Numbered from the stretch's first letter, positions 1-11,475 are shown. The stretch is 64,000 nucleotides of DNA from Megascapheus bottae (GCA_024803745.1 JANJXV010000153.1:1984001-2048000), one strand, 5' to 3'. The notes: generated by a model not told the origin, from the sequence alone. Numbers and translations are program-made.

Positions 1-168
1 TACAAATTTACTGTATGTTTTACTTTTTCAAAAAGACTGAGGATGACCTTTGTTCTGTATATAATGGGAAGAGGGGTAGGGAGCTGTGAGCAGAAGAACT
101 GAGGGGCAATACTCAGGGTAGGACAATAGCCTTAAACTAAAGAGCTCACGGCCCAAGGTCCAAGCCCC
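1..168. repeat. Left end of a ~63.8-kb direct duplication
   Basis: These 168 bases recur at 63833-64000 in the same orientation with one mismatch (G at 79, A at the matching place). The first 60 or so bases are not part of any SINE seen elsewhere in the window, so the match is not just shared repeat content. The offset is 63832 bases. Confidence 0.93.
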
Positions 169-205
169 ATGACTTTCCCCACTACCCCACAAAAAAATGG
201 AAAAA
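100..205 (+). mobile_element. SINE fragment, Geo-like right half
   Basis: The stretch reads like the 3' half of the local SINEs (aaagagctcacggcccaag, then ccaagccccatgac) and ends in an A-rich tail near 190-205. The left half is missing. Confidence 0.6.
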
Positions 206-1035
206 AATTGGAGATTGGAGATGATTTTCTAAAAAGAATATATAGAAATAGTAGTTCAAAATGTAGAAAGAAGTTCAATATTAACAGTCATGAGAAAAAT
301 TAAAATTACAATGAAATCATTACTTTAAATATGTTAATATAAATATAGTTTTAAACAAAAAGATCCACACACACACACGCATACAATAAAACAACTTTCA
401 AAGTCTATTACTGGGAAGGTAGTGAGAAGAAGTAGAACTTTGGAATAGTCCTGTAAGGAATATAAAGCAATCAAAAATTGCGTGGAGAGTGCTAAAAAAG
501 TGCTAAATATAGAAGTACATAGAAATATGGTCCAACACTTCTATTTCTAGATTTGTACCTAATGGAAGAGAAAGCAGAGACTAGAACAAATATGTGGAGA
601 ATCCATTCACAACTATTAATAATAATCAAAAGATAGAAATATGCAAAACAATGCATTGAAAAGGAAGAACATTTTACTATATTTTACAGATGAATCTTGA
701 TTACAGTAAACTAAAAATACAGCAGTCATAAAGGAAGAGCTAGGGTATGTTTTCCCTTCCAGAGCTTCCAAGGATCAACAAACCCTTAGAGCCAAAAAGC
801 ACGATGGTTCCAGAGAATGGAGTAGAGAGGAACAGGAGCTGAATGTTTAATGATTATACATGGAAGATGAAAATTGCTCTAGATGGATAGAATGAAGAGA
901 GAACTGTACCCTAAACAATGGTTATGTAGCCACACAGGATGGGACACACCTATACTCCCTGATCTTGGGAAACTCAAGAAGGATTTCTAGCCATCCTAGA
1001 TGCATGGAAAGATCTATCATAAAAACTAATGTGGA
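206..1035. other. Gene-free DNA
   Basis: No coding feature, RNA gene or long repeat is recognised. A short CA run lies at 366-380. Confidence 0.6.
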
Positions 1036-1202
1036 GGGGCTGGGAGTTTGGCATAGTTGTAGAGTGCTTGTATGAAGACGAAGGTTCAATTCCGCAGTAC
1101 CACATACACAGAAAAAACCAGAAGTAGTGCTGTGGCTCAAGTAGAAGATCACTAGGCTTGAGGAAAGCTGAAGGACAGTGCTCAGACCAAGTTCCAGTCA
1201 AA
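1036..1202 (+). mobile_element. IDL-Geo-type SINE, diverged
   Basis: The left half has the ID/tRNA-Ala-like order (gctgggagtttggcatag, tagagtgcttg, B-box-like ggttcaattcc). The right half has agtagtgctgtggctcaag and ends near gttccagtcaaa. Confidence 0.75.
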
Positions 1203-1227
1203 GGGCTTGTTTAAAAAAAACCAGAAA

Positions 1228-1467
1228 GCTGAGCATGATGGGGTGGTGGCTCACTTCTATAATCCTAGCTACTCAGGAGGCTGAGATCTGAGGATCAAGG
1301 TTTAAAGCCATCCTGGCACAAAAAGACCTGAGACACTTATCTCCAATTTACCTTTAGAAAATGGGAAGTGGGGCTTGGCTCCAGGGTAAGGTGGTAGCCT
1401 GGAGCTGAAGAGCTCAGGGATAGTGCCCAAGCTGAGTTCAAGATCTATGACCCACCAAAAAAAAGAA
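1228..1467 (+). mobile_element. SINE with 7SL/B1-like head and Geo-like right half
   Basis: The head gtggtggctcacttctataa and atcctagctactcaggaggc matches the 7SL-derived class. The tail shares the Geo-like block (gaagagctcagggatagtgc) and ends in an A-rich run at about 1455. Confidence 0.75.
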
Positions 1468-1919
1468 AAAACAAAAAATAATATGGAAAAATTTGGATTC
1501 TATGAATTTTATCAGGCATATAAATGTCTTTTTTTGCTGTTGAAATAACAAATTGTATGGAAACATTTTAAAAGTTTTTACCTAGAAATGTACACCACAA
1601 ATGGAATTAATAACAAACACAAAATATGCAAAAGATACAAATTATCAAAATATGGGTATCCTGCTTTTGTATCTTTTCACTGACTCCTGTTCAAATGAGT
1701 CACATATTCTGAATTATTTCTCCCAGTCGATATATGCCACACATGTTAGCTTGTACTGAACTTCTTGGGAAATCAAAAGCAAATACTAAGCAAATGTGTG
1801 TTAGATTTTGTCAACAGTGATATTTCAAATATAAATCTATACTCATTGCATTATTTAATATCAATGCCGGAATCTAACTTACACTGGCAGAATCTTCAAT
1901 CTTTTGAGAAACTTCAAAA
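1468..1919. other. Gene-free DNA left of the array
   Basis: AT-rich DNA with no recognised feature. It ends abruptly at the array, where the sequence changes to L1 endonuclease-coding sequence within a few bases. Confidence 0.6.
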
Positions 1920-2268
1920 GGGTGTGTAAATATTTAGGATCGTTATGTCATCCTGGAGGAGAGATCCCTTTAGTAGTATGTAGTAACCTTCTTTGTCTTT
2001 TCTTACTATTTTTAGTTTGAAGTCTATTGTATCTGATATGAGGATGGCAACTCCAGCCTGTTTATGGGGGCAGTTAGCTTGATAGAGTTTATTCCAACCT
2101 CTCACTCTCAAAAGATGATTGTTTTTGGGTAAGATGTGTCTCTTGAAGACAGCAGAACGATGGTTCTTGCTTTTTCATCCAACTAGGCAGCCTATGCCGT
2201 TTAATTGGAGAGTTAAGTCCATTGATATTGAGAGTTAGGATTGAGAGATATTTATTAGTTCCTACCAT
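1920..2268 (-). pseudogene. L1 ORF2 N-terminal remnant (endonuclease), copy 1
   Basis: ORF2 is the L1 endonuclease/reverse transcriptase. The ATG at 2268 begins the usual N-terminus, with NINGLNSPIKRHRL. The CCLQETHL motif, whose Glu is a metal ligand of the endonuclease, is intact here, unlike in copies 2-4. A one-base loss in an A run shortly after THLTQK shifts the frame to the VRGWNKLYQAN stretch. The reading is then cut off by the array edge after LNIYTP, so all catalytic residues beyond this are missing. Confidence 0.85.
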
Positions 2269-2283
2269 TTTTAAAAGCTTTTA

Positions 2284-3499
2284 CTAGGGCCTGTGTCTTG
2301 ACAGACCTTGTGGTCCATAGATGGTATGCTGTTTAGGTGCCATTTCTTTCCCTATGTTGAATTTATCTTGGTTTTCTATGTATAGAGCATCTTTGAGAAT
2401 TCTCTGTAGTGTTGGTTTTGTTTCGACATATTGTTGCAGCTTTCCCTGGAATGGAATGTTTTTATTTTTCCCTCAGTTATGAATGAGAGCTTAGCTGGCT
2501 ACAGTATTCTTGGTTGGTAGTTATTTGATTTAAGGGCATGACATATATGCTTCCAGTCACTTCGTGCTTGCATGGTCTCTGCTGAGAAATCTGGGGTTAT
2601 TCTGATTGGTTTGCCTTTGTAGGTTGCTGATCCCTTTTCCCTGGCTACCTTTAGGATCTTTCCTTTCGTTTCTATTGATCCAGTTCGGATCACATTGTGG
2701 CGGTGGGATGTTCTTTTCTGGTCAGGTCTGTTTGGGGTTCTAAAAGCTTCTCGTATCTGGATGGGCCTGCCCTTCTGGATATTTGGGAAATTCTCTGAGA
2801 TGATTCCCTGAAGTATATTTCCAATACCATTGACCTCTTTCTCCACGCCCTCCTCAATACCAACTAGCCTTAAATTAGGCTTCCTAATTTAATCTTGGAC
2901 CTCCTGAAGCGCTCTCTCATATTTCCTAGATTTGGATTGACTCATTTTCTGTTCTTTATAATACCTAAATTATCTTCAGCCACGGAAATTCTCTCCTCTG
3001 CAATGTCTAACCTGCAATCAAAGTTATCTACGTTATTTTTCATCTCCCTTGCTTCTAATTGCTCACTTTTGATGCCTTGCATCCCTTGTTTTAGATCATG
3101 TATGGATTTCTTTATCTCCTTGATTTCCTTTTGAGTGGTTAGCTCAGTAGCTTTATTTTGTTTGGACATTTGCTGGAGTTTGGTCACGTTTTTATTTGTG
3201 GATTCTATGAATTCATCCATCTTTCTTTGAAAAACCTTTATTATGGCCTCCTTTATGGCTTCTTCTTTTTCACTTATCACCTTGTTTTTGCTTTCCTCTT
3301 GTTCAGGTATGGCTTCCTCCATTATCTCTTTCTTTATATTTTCACATTTTTCATTAAGGATGTTTATCAATTGCATTTGTGTAGCAATTGGAAGACTCTC
3401 CTCTAGGTTTGCCAGTGACTGTTCCATTGTCTGTTTACATTGTGTGGGGGATGTTGTTTCTTGATTTGAAATTTTTCTTGAGTTTCTTGTTCTGCCCAT
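2284..3499 (-). pseudogene. L1 ORF1, broken, copy 1
   Basis: ORF1 encodes the L1 RNA-binding chaperone. The first part (from 3499) is a long charged coiled coil starting MGRTRNSRK. It stops at a TGA that overlaps an ATG (ATGA). The second part continues in another frame as the RNA-binding and C-terminal region (FPNIQKGRPIQIREAFR, PIRITPDFSAET). In this copy the second start region also has a TAA (CTAATTTAATC side) just before KPNL, and a TAG follows NNYQPRIL as in all copies. The final stop seen in other copies is mutated here, so the frame runs on to a TAG at 2284. Confidence 0.85.
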
Positions 3500-4058
3500 T
3501 TGACAATGGGAGCAAGATTACTACTAAATACGATTATAGTTTTTCAGATATAACCAACCTAGACCTCTGTCGCTGGCAGACACTAGATGTTCGCAAGTTT
3601 TGATTGGTATTATCACTCTTTCTTTTTGTGCACTTACAGACCAGTCTAATACAACCACTGATAAGCGATTTATACCCAAAGCAATAAGCCCTCAATCCAA
3701 TCTCTATTGTCGTTAAGTCCCTCTGATCCTAGAGAATAATTAACCACCTACATATACAATATTGCTCAACAGCCATCAAGTGTAGATCCGTGCAGTATAA
3801 GGGTTGAAAGACGAGCAGAGGTCCAGAGATAGAAAAAAAGAATGAGAGAGTTCAGGGGAGGTACAAGAGGATTAACGTAGGAGTGTAAGAATATTGTAGT
3901 AAAGAAGAAAAGGTATAGAATAAGGATAACTGAAATAAGTTGGTAAGTAGGTAGCATATTTGAGTACAAAGTTTGGAAAGTATTAGAATAAAACTCATGT
4001 GTTGCTGCACGTCTAGCTCTTAGCCTAACCAGTGGCCTCACAGTGAACCATGGGATGG
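3500..4058 (-). other. L1 5' region, copy 1
   Basis: About 560 bases upstream of ORF1 recur in every unit and lie between ORF1 and the spacer, so this is probably the L1 5' UTR. No promoter motif was identified. The boundary at 4058 is set by where homology to the inverted block at 49.2-50.5 kb begins. Confidence 0.65.
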
Positions 4059-4184
4059 ATCTGTTTTTCTTGTCTACGTTGAGGGAAAGGGGTATTTCAC
4101 AAGATGCAGAAGCGAAGATTTCAGAAGCAAATGCTGTGAGTGAATTAGCTCGTAAAAAGCATTTTGATATTCTTTTATTTTCTA

Positions 4185-4370
4185 CCAGTTTTGGGGCTTG
4201 AATTCAGGGCCTGAGCACTGTCCTCGGGTTTTCTCAAGTCTAGCCCTCTGCCACTTGAGCCACAGTGCCACATCTAGATTTTCTATCTATGTGATACTGA
4301 GCAATCAATCCCAGATCTTCATGGATGCTAGGCAAGCACTCTACCACTATGCCAAACTCTGAACGCTGAC
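4185..4370 (-). mobile_element. IDL-Geo-type SINE in spacer 1
   Basis: Reverse-oriented element: ggggcttgaattcagggcc near its 3' half and tgctaggcaagcactctacc near its ID-like head. The same insertion is present in all spacers and at 50218-50421. Confidence 0.85.
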
Positions 4371-4598
4371 ATAGTAATTATAAAGTCATCATCATCATAT
4401 CAAAATATCCTTTCTCCTACAAAGAATGAACACTTATCTATGTGTGTAATGCTTTTTTTTAAATTTCACTAATTCTTCTGTGTTTTTCCCTCTTGCATAT
4501 TTTACACATGACAGCAAAGCAATTCATCAATAAAAAATTGATTAGGATACAGAAACCTAATAATATCCTAGTAGATTGACGTCAAAAATATGTGCAAG

Positions 4599-4797
4599 AT
4601 GCCCTGTGTGTTTGACCTAGTGGTAGAGTCCTTGGCTACCACGCAAAAAGACTCAGGTTTGATTCCTCATTACCACATACATAGAAAACGCTGCAAGTGG
4701 TGCTGTGGCTCGGTGGGACAGCTAAAGCCTAAAGAAAGCCCAAGAACCATGTTCACACTCTGAGGTCAAATCCCAAGACTAGCAAAAACAAAAAAAA
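4599..4797 (+). mobile_element. IDL-Geo-type SINE in spacer 1
   Basis: ID-like head (gacctagtggtagagtcctt, B-box-like gtttgattcc) and Geo-like half (agtggtgctgtggctcgg), ending in an A-rich tail. It has a counterpart at 49795-49990. Confidence 0.85.
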
Positions 4798-5086
4798 TTC
4801 GACAAGGGGCAAAATACAGGCAGAGAAGGCACTGTGAAGCAAATGTTTTGTATAGGATGAGGGCAATATTGACCCTTAAGTCTGGATCTCACCTAAGAAA
4901 GGCTCCTTGAGCCTGAGACCAGACTGGTAGTTGGGCCTAGTGGAAGATATTGGGATTGGACAAATAAGGTGTGCTGTTTACTACATCCACATGTATATTG
5001 TGAGATTGGAGGAGAGATTCAGCCTCCAGTATGTCTTTGGTCAGGTCTTCTCTGAGCAAGGATCTTTGGTCATTGGGCCCTGAAAG

Positions 5087-5367
5087 GTGACCCTGCCTCC
5101 CTCACAATGGAACAGAATATGGAACCCTGGTAACCAAGCCACTGTAACTAACAACCAGCTCAAGCCAGCTCACTTGGCCTGTGGCTCAGGAGGAAGAAAG
5201 ATGTTGCTGTGCTGTTGCCAAAGGTCAGGAAACTCGAGTCTCAGGCATGGAAGTTGTGGATGTCTTACTCGAGGGTGTACATGCTAGATCATTGCCAAGC
5301 CACAAATCCAGTATAACAGAACTTTCTCTAAGAAGAAGGCCAGGAAAATCCAGGGCAACCAGATGAG
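5087..5367 (+). pseudogene. RalGDS-like exon-1 block, spacer 1
   Basis: A coding-like block ends at a plausible splice donor (GATGAG|GTAAAT). One frame holds MLLCCCQRSG and another holds SLPSHKSSITELSLRRRPG, so a frameshift separates them. The same block at 49236-49520 precedes exons with a Ras-exchanger REM domain, which is why it is called RalGDS-like. The L1 begins 57 bases past the donor. Whether it was ever the true first coding exon is inference. Confidence 0.5.
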
Positions 5368-5842
5368 GTAAATTTCTAAGAAGAAATGTATTTGACCCCA
5401 TCATCCTCCCCACACACTACAACTTTCTTTTTTTTTCATTTTTTTATTGTAATTAGTAAAAGGGTTAGATGATATTTGCCAGATAGAAGGTGCATTAATT
5501 CACATACATTGATACCCTTTCACATGTCTTGGTACCCATTTCCCTCCAAACCCACACCCCCCACCCGTCTTGGTTTTCCCCCCTTCCCTATCAAATTTCA
5601 AATATCCAAATACAAATAAATTCAATATATCAGATAACAAAGTGAGATACTATACCAATATGGGATAACCAAGGGACAGCAAGCGAGATGAGAGACAACA
5701 TAGTACATTAAGGACAACAATCATTCATTATATGGCTTTTGTGTCAATATCCTGGAGGTCCTTTCAATTAGCTTCACATTATATGGCCTTATATATGGCC
5801 TTTTGCTCTATTGCCAATCTGTGCTAGTAGAGCGCAAGGTTT

Positions 5843-8800
5843 CTACCGATTATGACGAATGAGGGAAACCACTGAGCCTAAGTTCCTTTGAGTCTGGCTT
5901 ACTTCACTTAATATGATTTGTTCTAAGTCTTTCCATTTCCTAACAAATGGGGCGATGTCATTCTTTCTGACAGCAGCATAGAATTCCATTGTGTACAAAT
6001 ACCACAACTTGTTGATCCACTCATCAACTGAGGGACATCTGGGTTGGTTCCATATCTTTGCTATGGTGAATAGTGCTGCAATGAACATTGTTGTGCTAGT
6101 GGGTTTAGTATGCCCTTGTTTCTGGATTGTTGGGTAAATGCCAAGTACTGGAATTGCTGGGTCATAGGGGAGTTCTATTTTTTGCCTTTTGAGGCACTGC
6201 CGCACTGCTTTCCATAGTGGTTGAACGAGTTTGCACTCCCACCAACAGTGTAGTAGTGATCCCTCCTGACCACATCCCCTCCAGCATCTGTTGTCATTCG
6301 TTTTCCTGATCCTGGCCATTCTAACTGGAGTTAGGTGGAATCTTAGACTTGTTTTGATTTGCATTTCTTTTATGACCAGAGATGTTGAGCATTTCTTCAT
6401 GTGTCTATAGGCCATTTTTGTTTCTTCTTCAGAGAAGACTCTCTTTAAGTCTTTGGCCCATTTTGTAATGGGATGGGTGTTACTTTGGAGGTTAGTTTTG
6501 GAGTGATTCAATTTTTTGAGTTGTTGATATATTTTAGATATGAGGCCTTGTTCCGTTGTTTGGGTGGTGAAGATCTTCTCCCACTCTGTAGGCTTCCTGA
6601 TTAGTTTACTAGCTATATCCGTTGCCATACAAAAGCTCTGCAGTTTAATGCAGTCCCACTTATCCAGTCTTTCTCTGATTTGTTGTGATTCTTGGTCCTT
6701 ATTAGGAAAGTTTCGACCTGTACCCAGGAGGCCTAGTGTATCTCCTATTCCTTCCTGTAAACTTTTCAGTGTGTCAGCTTTTACCTCCACGTCTTTGATC
6801 CATTTGGAGTTAATTCTAGTGCAAGGGGACAAAGAAGGATCCAACTTTAGTTTTCTGCAGGTGTTTAACCAGTTCTGCCAGCACAACTTGTTGAAGAGGC
6901 TATCTTTCTTCCATTCTATTTTTTTGGCTCCCTGGTCAAAGATTAGGTGGCCATAGGTCTGTGGTTTAATATCTGGGTCCGCAGTTCTATTCCATTGGAC
7001 TTCAGGCCTGTTCTTGTGCCAGTACCAAGCTGTTTTGAGAATTATAGCTCTGTAACAGAGCCTTAAGTTTGGAATTGAAATTCCTCCAGCGCTGTTCTTT
7101 CTGCTAAGAAGTGTTTTTGCTATACGGGGTCTTTTATTATTCCATATGAAATTTTGAATTGCCTCTTCTATGTCTTTAAAGAATGACATTGGGATGTTGA
7201 TGGGTATTACATTGAATTTGTAGATAGCCCTTGGCAATATTGTCATTTTCACAATGTTGATTCTTCCAATCCAGGAGCACGGGAGGTTTTTCCATTTCCT
7301 TAGTTCTGCTTTAATTTCCTTTTTTAGGGTTTTAAAGTTTTCATCTAAACGGTCCTTTACATTCTTAGTTAAGCTAATTGCTAGGTACTTTATTTTCTTT
7401 GAGGCTATTGTGAAAGGATTTTCTTTCCTGATTATTGCCTCGTTCCTCTCAGTGTTGGCGTAAAGTAAGGCAGTTGATTTGTGAGGGTTGATTTTATGGC
7501 CTGCTACCCTTCCAAAGCTTTGAATCAGCTCAAGGAGCTTGGGAGTAGAGTCTATAGGATTCTTTAAATACAGAATCATGTCATCTGCAAAGAGGGATAG
7601 TTTTATTTCCTTTTTCCCTACTTGGATCCCCTTTATGCTTGCTTCTTTCCATATTGCACTGCCTAGGAATTCTAGTACTATGTTAAAAAGGAGTGGAGAG
7701 AGTGGGCATCCTTGTCTCGTTCCTGATTTTAGAGGGAATGGCTTTAGATTTTCACCATTAAGTATAATACTAGCAGTGGGTTTCTCATACACAGCCTTTA
7801 TTACATTGAGAAATGTTCCATGGATTCCTAGTTTCTCCACATCTTTTAACATAAAGGGGTTTTGGATCTTGTCAAATGCCTTTTCCGCATCTATTGAGAC
7901 AATCATGTGATTTTATCCCTGCTCCTGTTGATGTGTTGAATTATATTAATTGATTTGTGTATGTTGAACCACCTTTGCCTCCCTGTGATGAATCCAGTTT
8001 GATCATAGTGTATATTTTTTTGATGAGTTTTTGTAGACGGTTGGCCAGTATTTTGTTGAGAAGTTTTGCATCGATGTTCATCAAAGAAATGGGTCTATAG
8101 ATCACTTTCTTTGATGAATCTCTGTCTGGTTTGGGGATGAGGGATATGCTGGCATCACAGAATCAGTTTAGTAAAGAACCTTCATTTTCAATTTCGTTGA
8201 AGAGCTTGAGGAGTATTGGTGTGAGCTCTGCTTTGAAGACCTTATAGAATTCAGCTGTGAATCCATCTGGCCCTGGGCTCTTTTTAAGTGGAAGTTGTCT
8301 AATTTCCATTTCTATTTCAGAGCTTGAAATAGGCCTGTTGAGTTGGGTTAGCTCTTCTTGGTTCAGTGTGTGTATGTTAATATTGTCTAGGAATTCATCC
8401 ATTTCTTCTAGATTCTCAAATTTGTTGGCGTAAAGGTTTGAGAAGTATTCCCTCATGATATTCTGGATCTTGGTAATTTCTGTCATGATATTACCATTTT
8501 CATCTGCGATTTTGTTTATTTCGATATGCTCTCTTCTTTTTTTGGTAAGATTTGCTAAGGGCTTGTCAATTTTGTTAATTCTTTCAAGAACCAACTCCTT
8601 GTTTTGTTGATTCTTTCTATAGTTTTTTTATTCCAAATCATTTAATTCTGCTTTGATTTAAATAATTTGCTTTCTCCTAATGGGTTTAGGGTTGGTTTGT
8701 TGCTCTTTTTCCAGAAGGTTAAGGTGAGACATTAACTAGTTGGTTTGCCATTTTTCCAACTTGCTGTTGTAGGCACTCCGCGCTATAAATTTTCCTCTGA

Positions 8801-9683
8801 GTACTGCCTTTGTTGTGTCCCTAAGGAGTTGATATTTGTGTGCTCCTTATTGTTAAATTTCATAAACAGTTGGATATCTGTTCTGATCTCTTCGATTACC
8901 AATTGTTTTTGATTCAACAATGTGTGGTTCAGTCTCCATGAGTTACAGGGTTTTCTTTGGTGGAGATGTGTGTTCAGCTCCAATTTGATGCCTTTATGGT
9001 CTGAGAGTGTGCATGGAATAATTTCAGTGTTCCTGAATCTGTCCAGGTTTGCTTTATGGCCTAAGATGTGGTCTATTTTGGAAAATGTTCCATGTGCTGC
9101 TGAGAAAAACGTATATTGTGGTGTTACTGGGTGGAATATTCTGCAGATGTCTGTTAGATCTAGTTGGTCTATATAGTTGTTCAGTTCTAAGGTTTCTCTG
9201 TTGAGTTTTTGCCTAGTTGATCTGTCCATAGGTGAGAGTGGTGTGTTAAACTCACCAACAATCACTGTATTTCGATCTATGTATGGTTTCAGTGTAAGTA
9301 AAGTTTGCTTGATGAAGTTTGGAGCTCCGGGATTGGGTGTGTAAATATTTAGGATTGTTATGTGTTCTGGGAGGAAAGATCCCTTTAGTAGTATGTAGTA
9401 ACCTTCTTTGTCTTTTCTTACTAATTTTAGTTTGAAGTCTATTGTATCTGATATGAGGATGGCAACTCTAGCCTGTTTATGGGGGCAGTTAGCTTGATAG
9501 AGTTTATTCCAACCTCTCACTTTCAAAAGATGATTGTTTTTGGGTAAGATGTGTCTCTCGAAGTCAGCAGAACGATGGTTCTTGCTTTTTGATCCAACTA
9601 GACAACCTATGCCGTTTAATTGGAGAGTTAAGTCCATTGATATTGAGAGTTAGGATTGAGAGATATTTATTAGTTCCTACCAT
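5843..9683 (-). pseudogene. L1 ORF2 (endonuclease + reverse transcriptase), copy 2
   Basis: The ATG at 9683 starts the normal N-terminus, separated from the ORF1 stop by about 48 bases. A TGA replaces the second Cys of CCLQETH. One-base losses in A runs shift the frame before VRGWNKLY and again before [11 protein letters not shown], and a TGA follows EGSLLN. In the endonuclease the GDFNTP motif reads GEFNTP, so the catalytic Asp is Glu; KIDHILG and SDH are kept. From 7906 to 5843 an unbroken 687-residue frame carries RT motifs [11 protein letters not shown] and FADD and a C-terminal Cys/His segment (C-x3-C-x7-H-x4-C). Copy-private changes include a KRQKIE stretch where the other copies read KTLNIQ. 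Confidence 0.93.
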
Positions 9684-9731
9684 TTTTAAAAGCTTTTAGT
9701 AGGGCCTGTGTCTTGACAGTTCTTGTGGTCC

Positions 9732-10915
9732 TTAGTTGGTATGCTGTTTAGGTGCCATTTCTTTCCCTATATTGCATTTATTTTGGTTTTCTATGTATAG
9801 AGCATCTTTGAGAATTCTCTGTAGTGTTGGTTTTGTTTCGACATATTGTTGCAGCTTTTCCCTGGAATGGAATGTTTTTATTTTTCCCTCAGTTATGAAT
9901 GAGAGCTTAGCTGGCTACAGTATTCTTGGTTGGTAGTTATTTGATATAAGGGCATGACATATATGCTTCCAGTCACTTCGTGCTAGCATGGTCTCTGCTG
10001 AGAAATCTGGGGTTATTCTGATTGGTTTGCCTTTGTAGGTTACTGATCCCTTTTCCCTGGCTGCCTTTAGGATCTTTCCTTTCGTTTCTATTGATCCAGT
10101 TCGGATCACAATGTGGCGGTGGGATGTTCTTTTCTGGTCAGGTCTGTTTGGGGTTCTAAAAGCTTCTCGCATCTGGATGGGCCTGCCCTTCTGGATATTT
10201 GGGAAATTCTCTGAGATGATTCCCTGAAGTATATTTCCAAATCCATTGACCTCTTTCTCCACGCCCTCCTCAGTACCAACTAGCCTTAAATTAGGCTTCC
10301 TAATTGTATCTTGGACCTCCTGAAGCGCTCTCTCATATTTCCTAGATTTGGATTGACTCATTTTCTGTTCTTTATAATACCTAAATTATCTTCAGCCACG
10401 GAAATTCTCTCCTCTGCAATGTCTAACCTGCTGTCAAAGCTATCTACTTTATTTTTCATCTCCCTTGCTTCTAATTGCTCACTTTTGATGCCTTGCATCC
10501 CTTGTTTTAGATCATGTATGGATTTCTTTATCTCCTTGATTTCCTTTTGAGTGGTTAGCTCAGTAGCTTTATTTTCTTTGGACATTTGCTGGAGTTTGGT
10601 CACGTTTTTATTTGTGGATTCTTTGAATTCATCCATCTTTCTTTGAAAAACCTTTATTATGGCCTCCTTTATGGCTTCTTCTTTTTCACTTATCACCTTG
10701 TTTTTGCTTTCCTCTTGTTCAGGTATGGCTTCCTCCATTATCTCTTTCTTTATATTTTCACATTTTTCATTAAGGATGTTTATCAATTGCATTTGTGTAG
10801 CAATTGGAAGACTCTCCTCTAGGTTTGCCAGTGACTGTTCCATTGTCTGTTTACATTGGGTGGGGGATGTTGTTTCTTGATTTGACATTTTTCTTGAGTT
10901 TCTTGTTCTGCCCAT
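9732..10915 (-). pseudogene. L1 ORF1, split in two frames, copy 2
   Basis: The first frame (10915-10358, 185 residues) is a Glu/Lys-rich coiled coil. Its TGA overlaps the ATG of the second frame (10361-9915, 148 residues), which holds the RNA-binding core (KPNLRLVG, ENFPNIQKG, FSAETMLARSDW). A TAG follows NNYQPRIL. After it the frame is open again (PAKLSFITEGKIK, to the TAA at 9732), so the TAG replaces what is normally Tyr. The same two lesions occur in the other copies, so they predate the array. Confidence 0.9.
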
Positions 10916-11475
10916 TTGAAAATGGGAGCAAGATTACTACTAAATACGATTATAGTTTTTCAGATATAACCAACCTAGACCTCTGTAGCTGGCAGACACT
11001 AGATGTTCACAAGTTTTGATTGGTATTATCACTCTTTCTTTTTGTGCACTTACAGACCAGCCTAATACAACCACTGATAAGCGATTTATACCCAAAACAA
11101 TAAGCCTCTCAATCCAATCTCTATTGTCTTTAAGTCCCTCTGAGCCTAGAGAATAATTAACCACCTACATATACAATATTGCTCAACAGCCATCAAGTGT
11201 AGATCCGTGCAGTATAAGGGTTGAAAGACGAGCAGAGGTCCAGAGATAGAAAAAAAGAATGAGAGAGGTCAGGGGAGGTGCAAGAGGATTAACGTAGGAG
11301 TGTAAGAATATTGTAGTAATGAAGAAAAGTTATAGCATAAGGATAACTGACATAAGTTGGTAAGTAGGTAGCATATTTGAGTACAAAGTTTGGAAAGTAT
11401 TAGAATAAAACTTATGTGTTGCTGCACGACTAGCTCTTAGCAAAACCAGTGGCCTCACAATGTACCATGGGATGG
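10916..11475 (-). other. L1 5' region, copy 2
   Basis: Presumed L1 5' UTR. With copies 3 and 4 it shares gagaggtcaggggaggtgc and ctctgagcctag, where copies 1 and 5 read gagttcaggggaggtac and a different ctctga context. Confidence 0.65.

Larger units (their letters stand above)
1920..4058 (-). mobile_element. L1 copy 1 (3' part missing)
   Basis: This copy keeps the start of ORF2, all of ORF1 and the 5' region; the rest of ORF2 and the 3' UTR are absent at the left array edge. It shares several variants with copy 5 that copies 2-4 lack, for example an intact CCLQETH endonuclease motif and the ORF1 KVAREKGSATYKG stretch. Confidence 0.92.
4059..5423. repeat. Array spacer 1 (non-L1)
   Basis: This segment is homologous, in inverted orientation, to 49180-50527. 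It carries a minus SINE, a short CAT repeat near 4387, a plus SINE and a RalGDS-like exon-1 block. The shared SINEs show that both copies derive from one ancestral segment. Confidence 0.88.
5424..11475 (-). mobile_element. L1 copy 2, full-length but defective
   Basis: The copy runs from a T-run (the complement of the poly-A tail) at 5424 through the 3' UTR, ORF2, ORF1 and a ~560-base 5' region. At about 6.05 kb this is normal full L1 length. The 3' UTR has G-rich tracts on the L1 sense strand (complement of the C runs at 5545-5587). Both ORFs are interrupted, so the copy is not autonomous. Confidence 0.95.

Noticed and set aside
1..168. Terminal repeat of a virus or circular element
   Set aside because: The content between the copies is ordinary mammalian DNA with spliced exons and SINEs; no viral gene or LTR structure is seen.
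5843..9683. Many open stretches on the plus strand across the array (for example 7539-7910 and 10311-10550)
   Set aside because: They lie opposite L1 ORF1/ORF2 and repeat with them in each unit; they are antisense shadows of the L1 coding sequence.
5424..11475. Active, full-length LINE-1
   Set aside because: Both ORFs have frameshifts and stops, and the endonuclease lacks its catalytic Asp.
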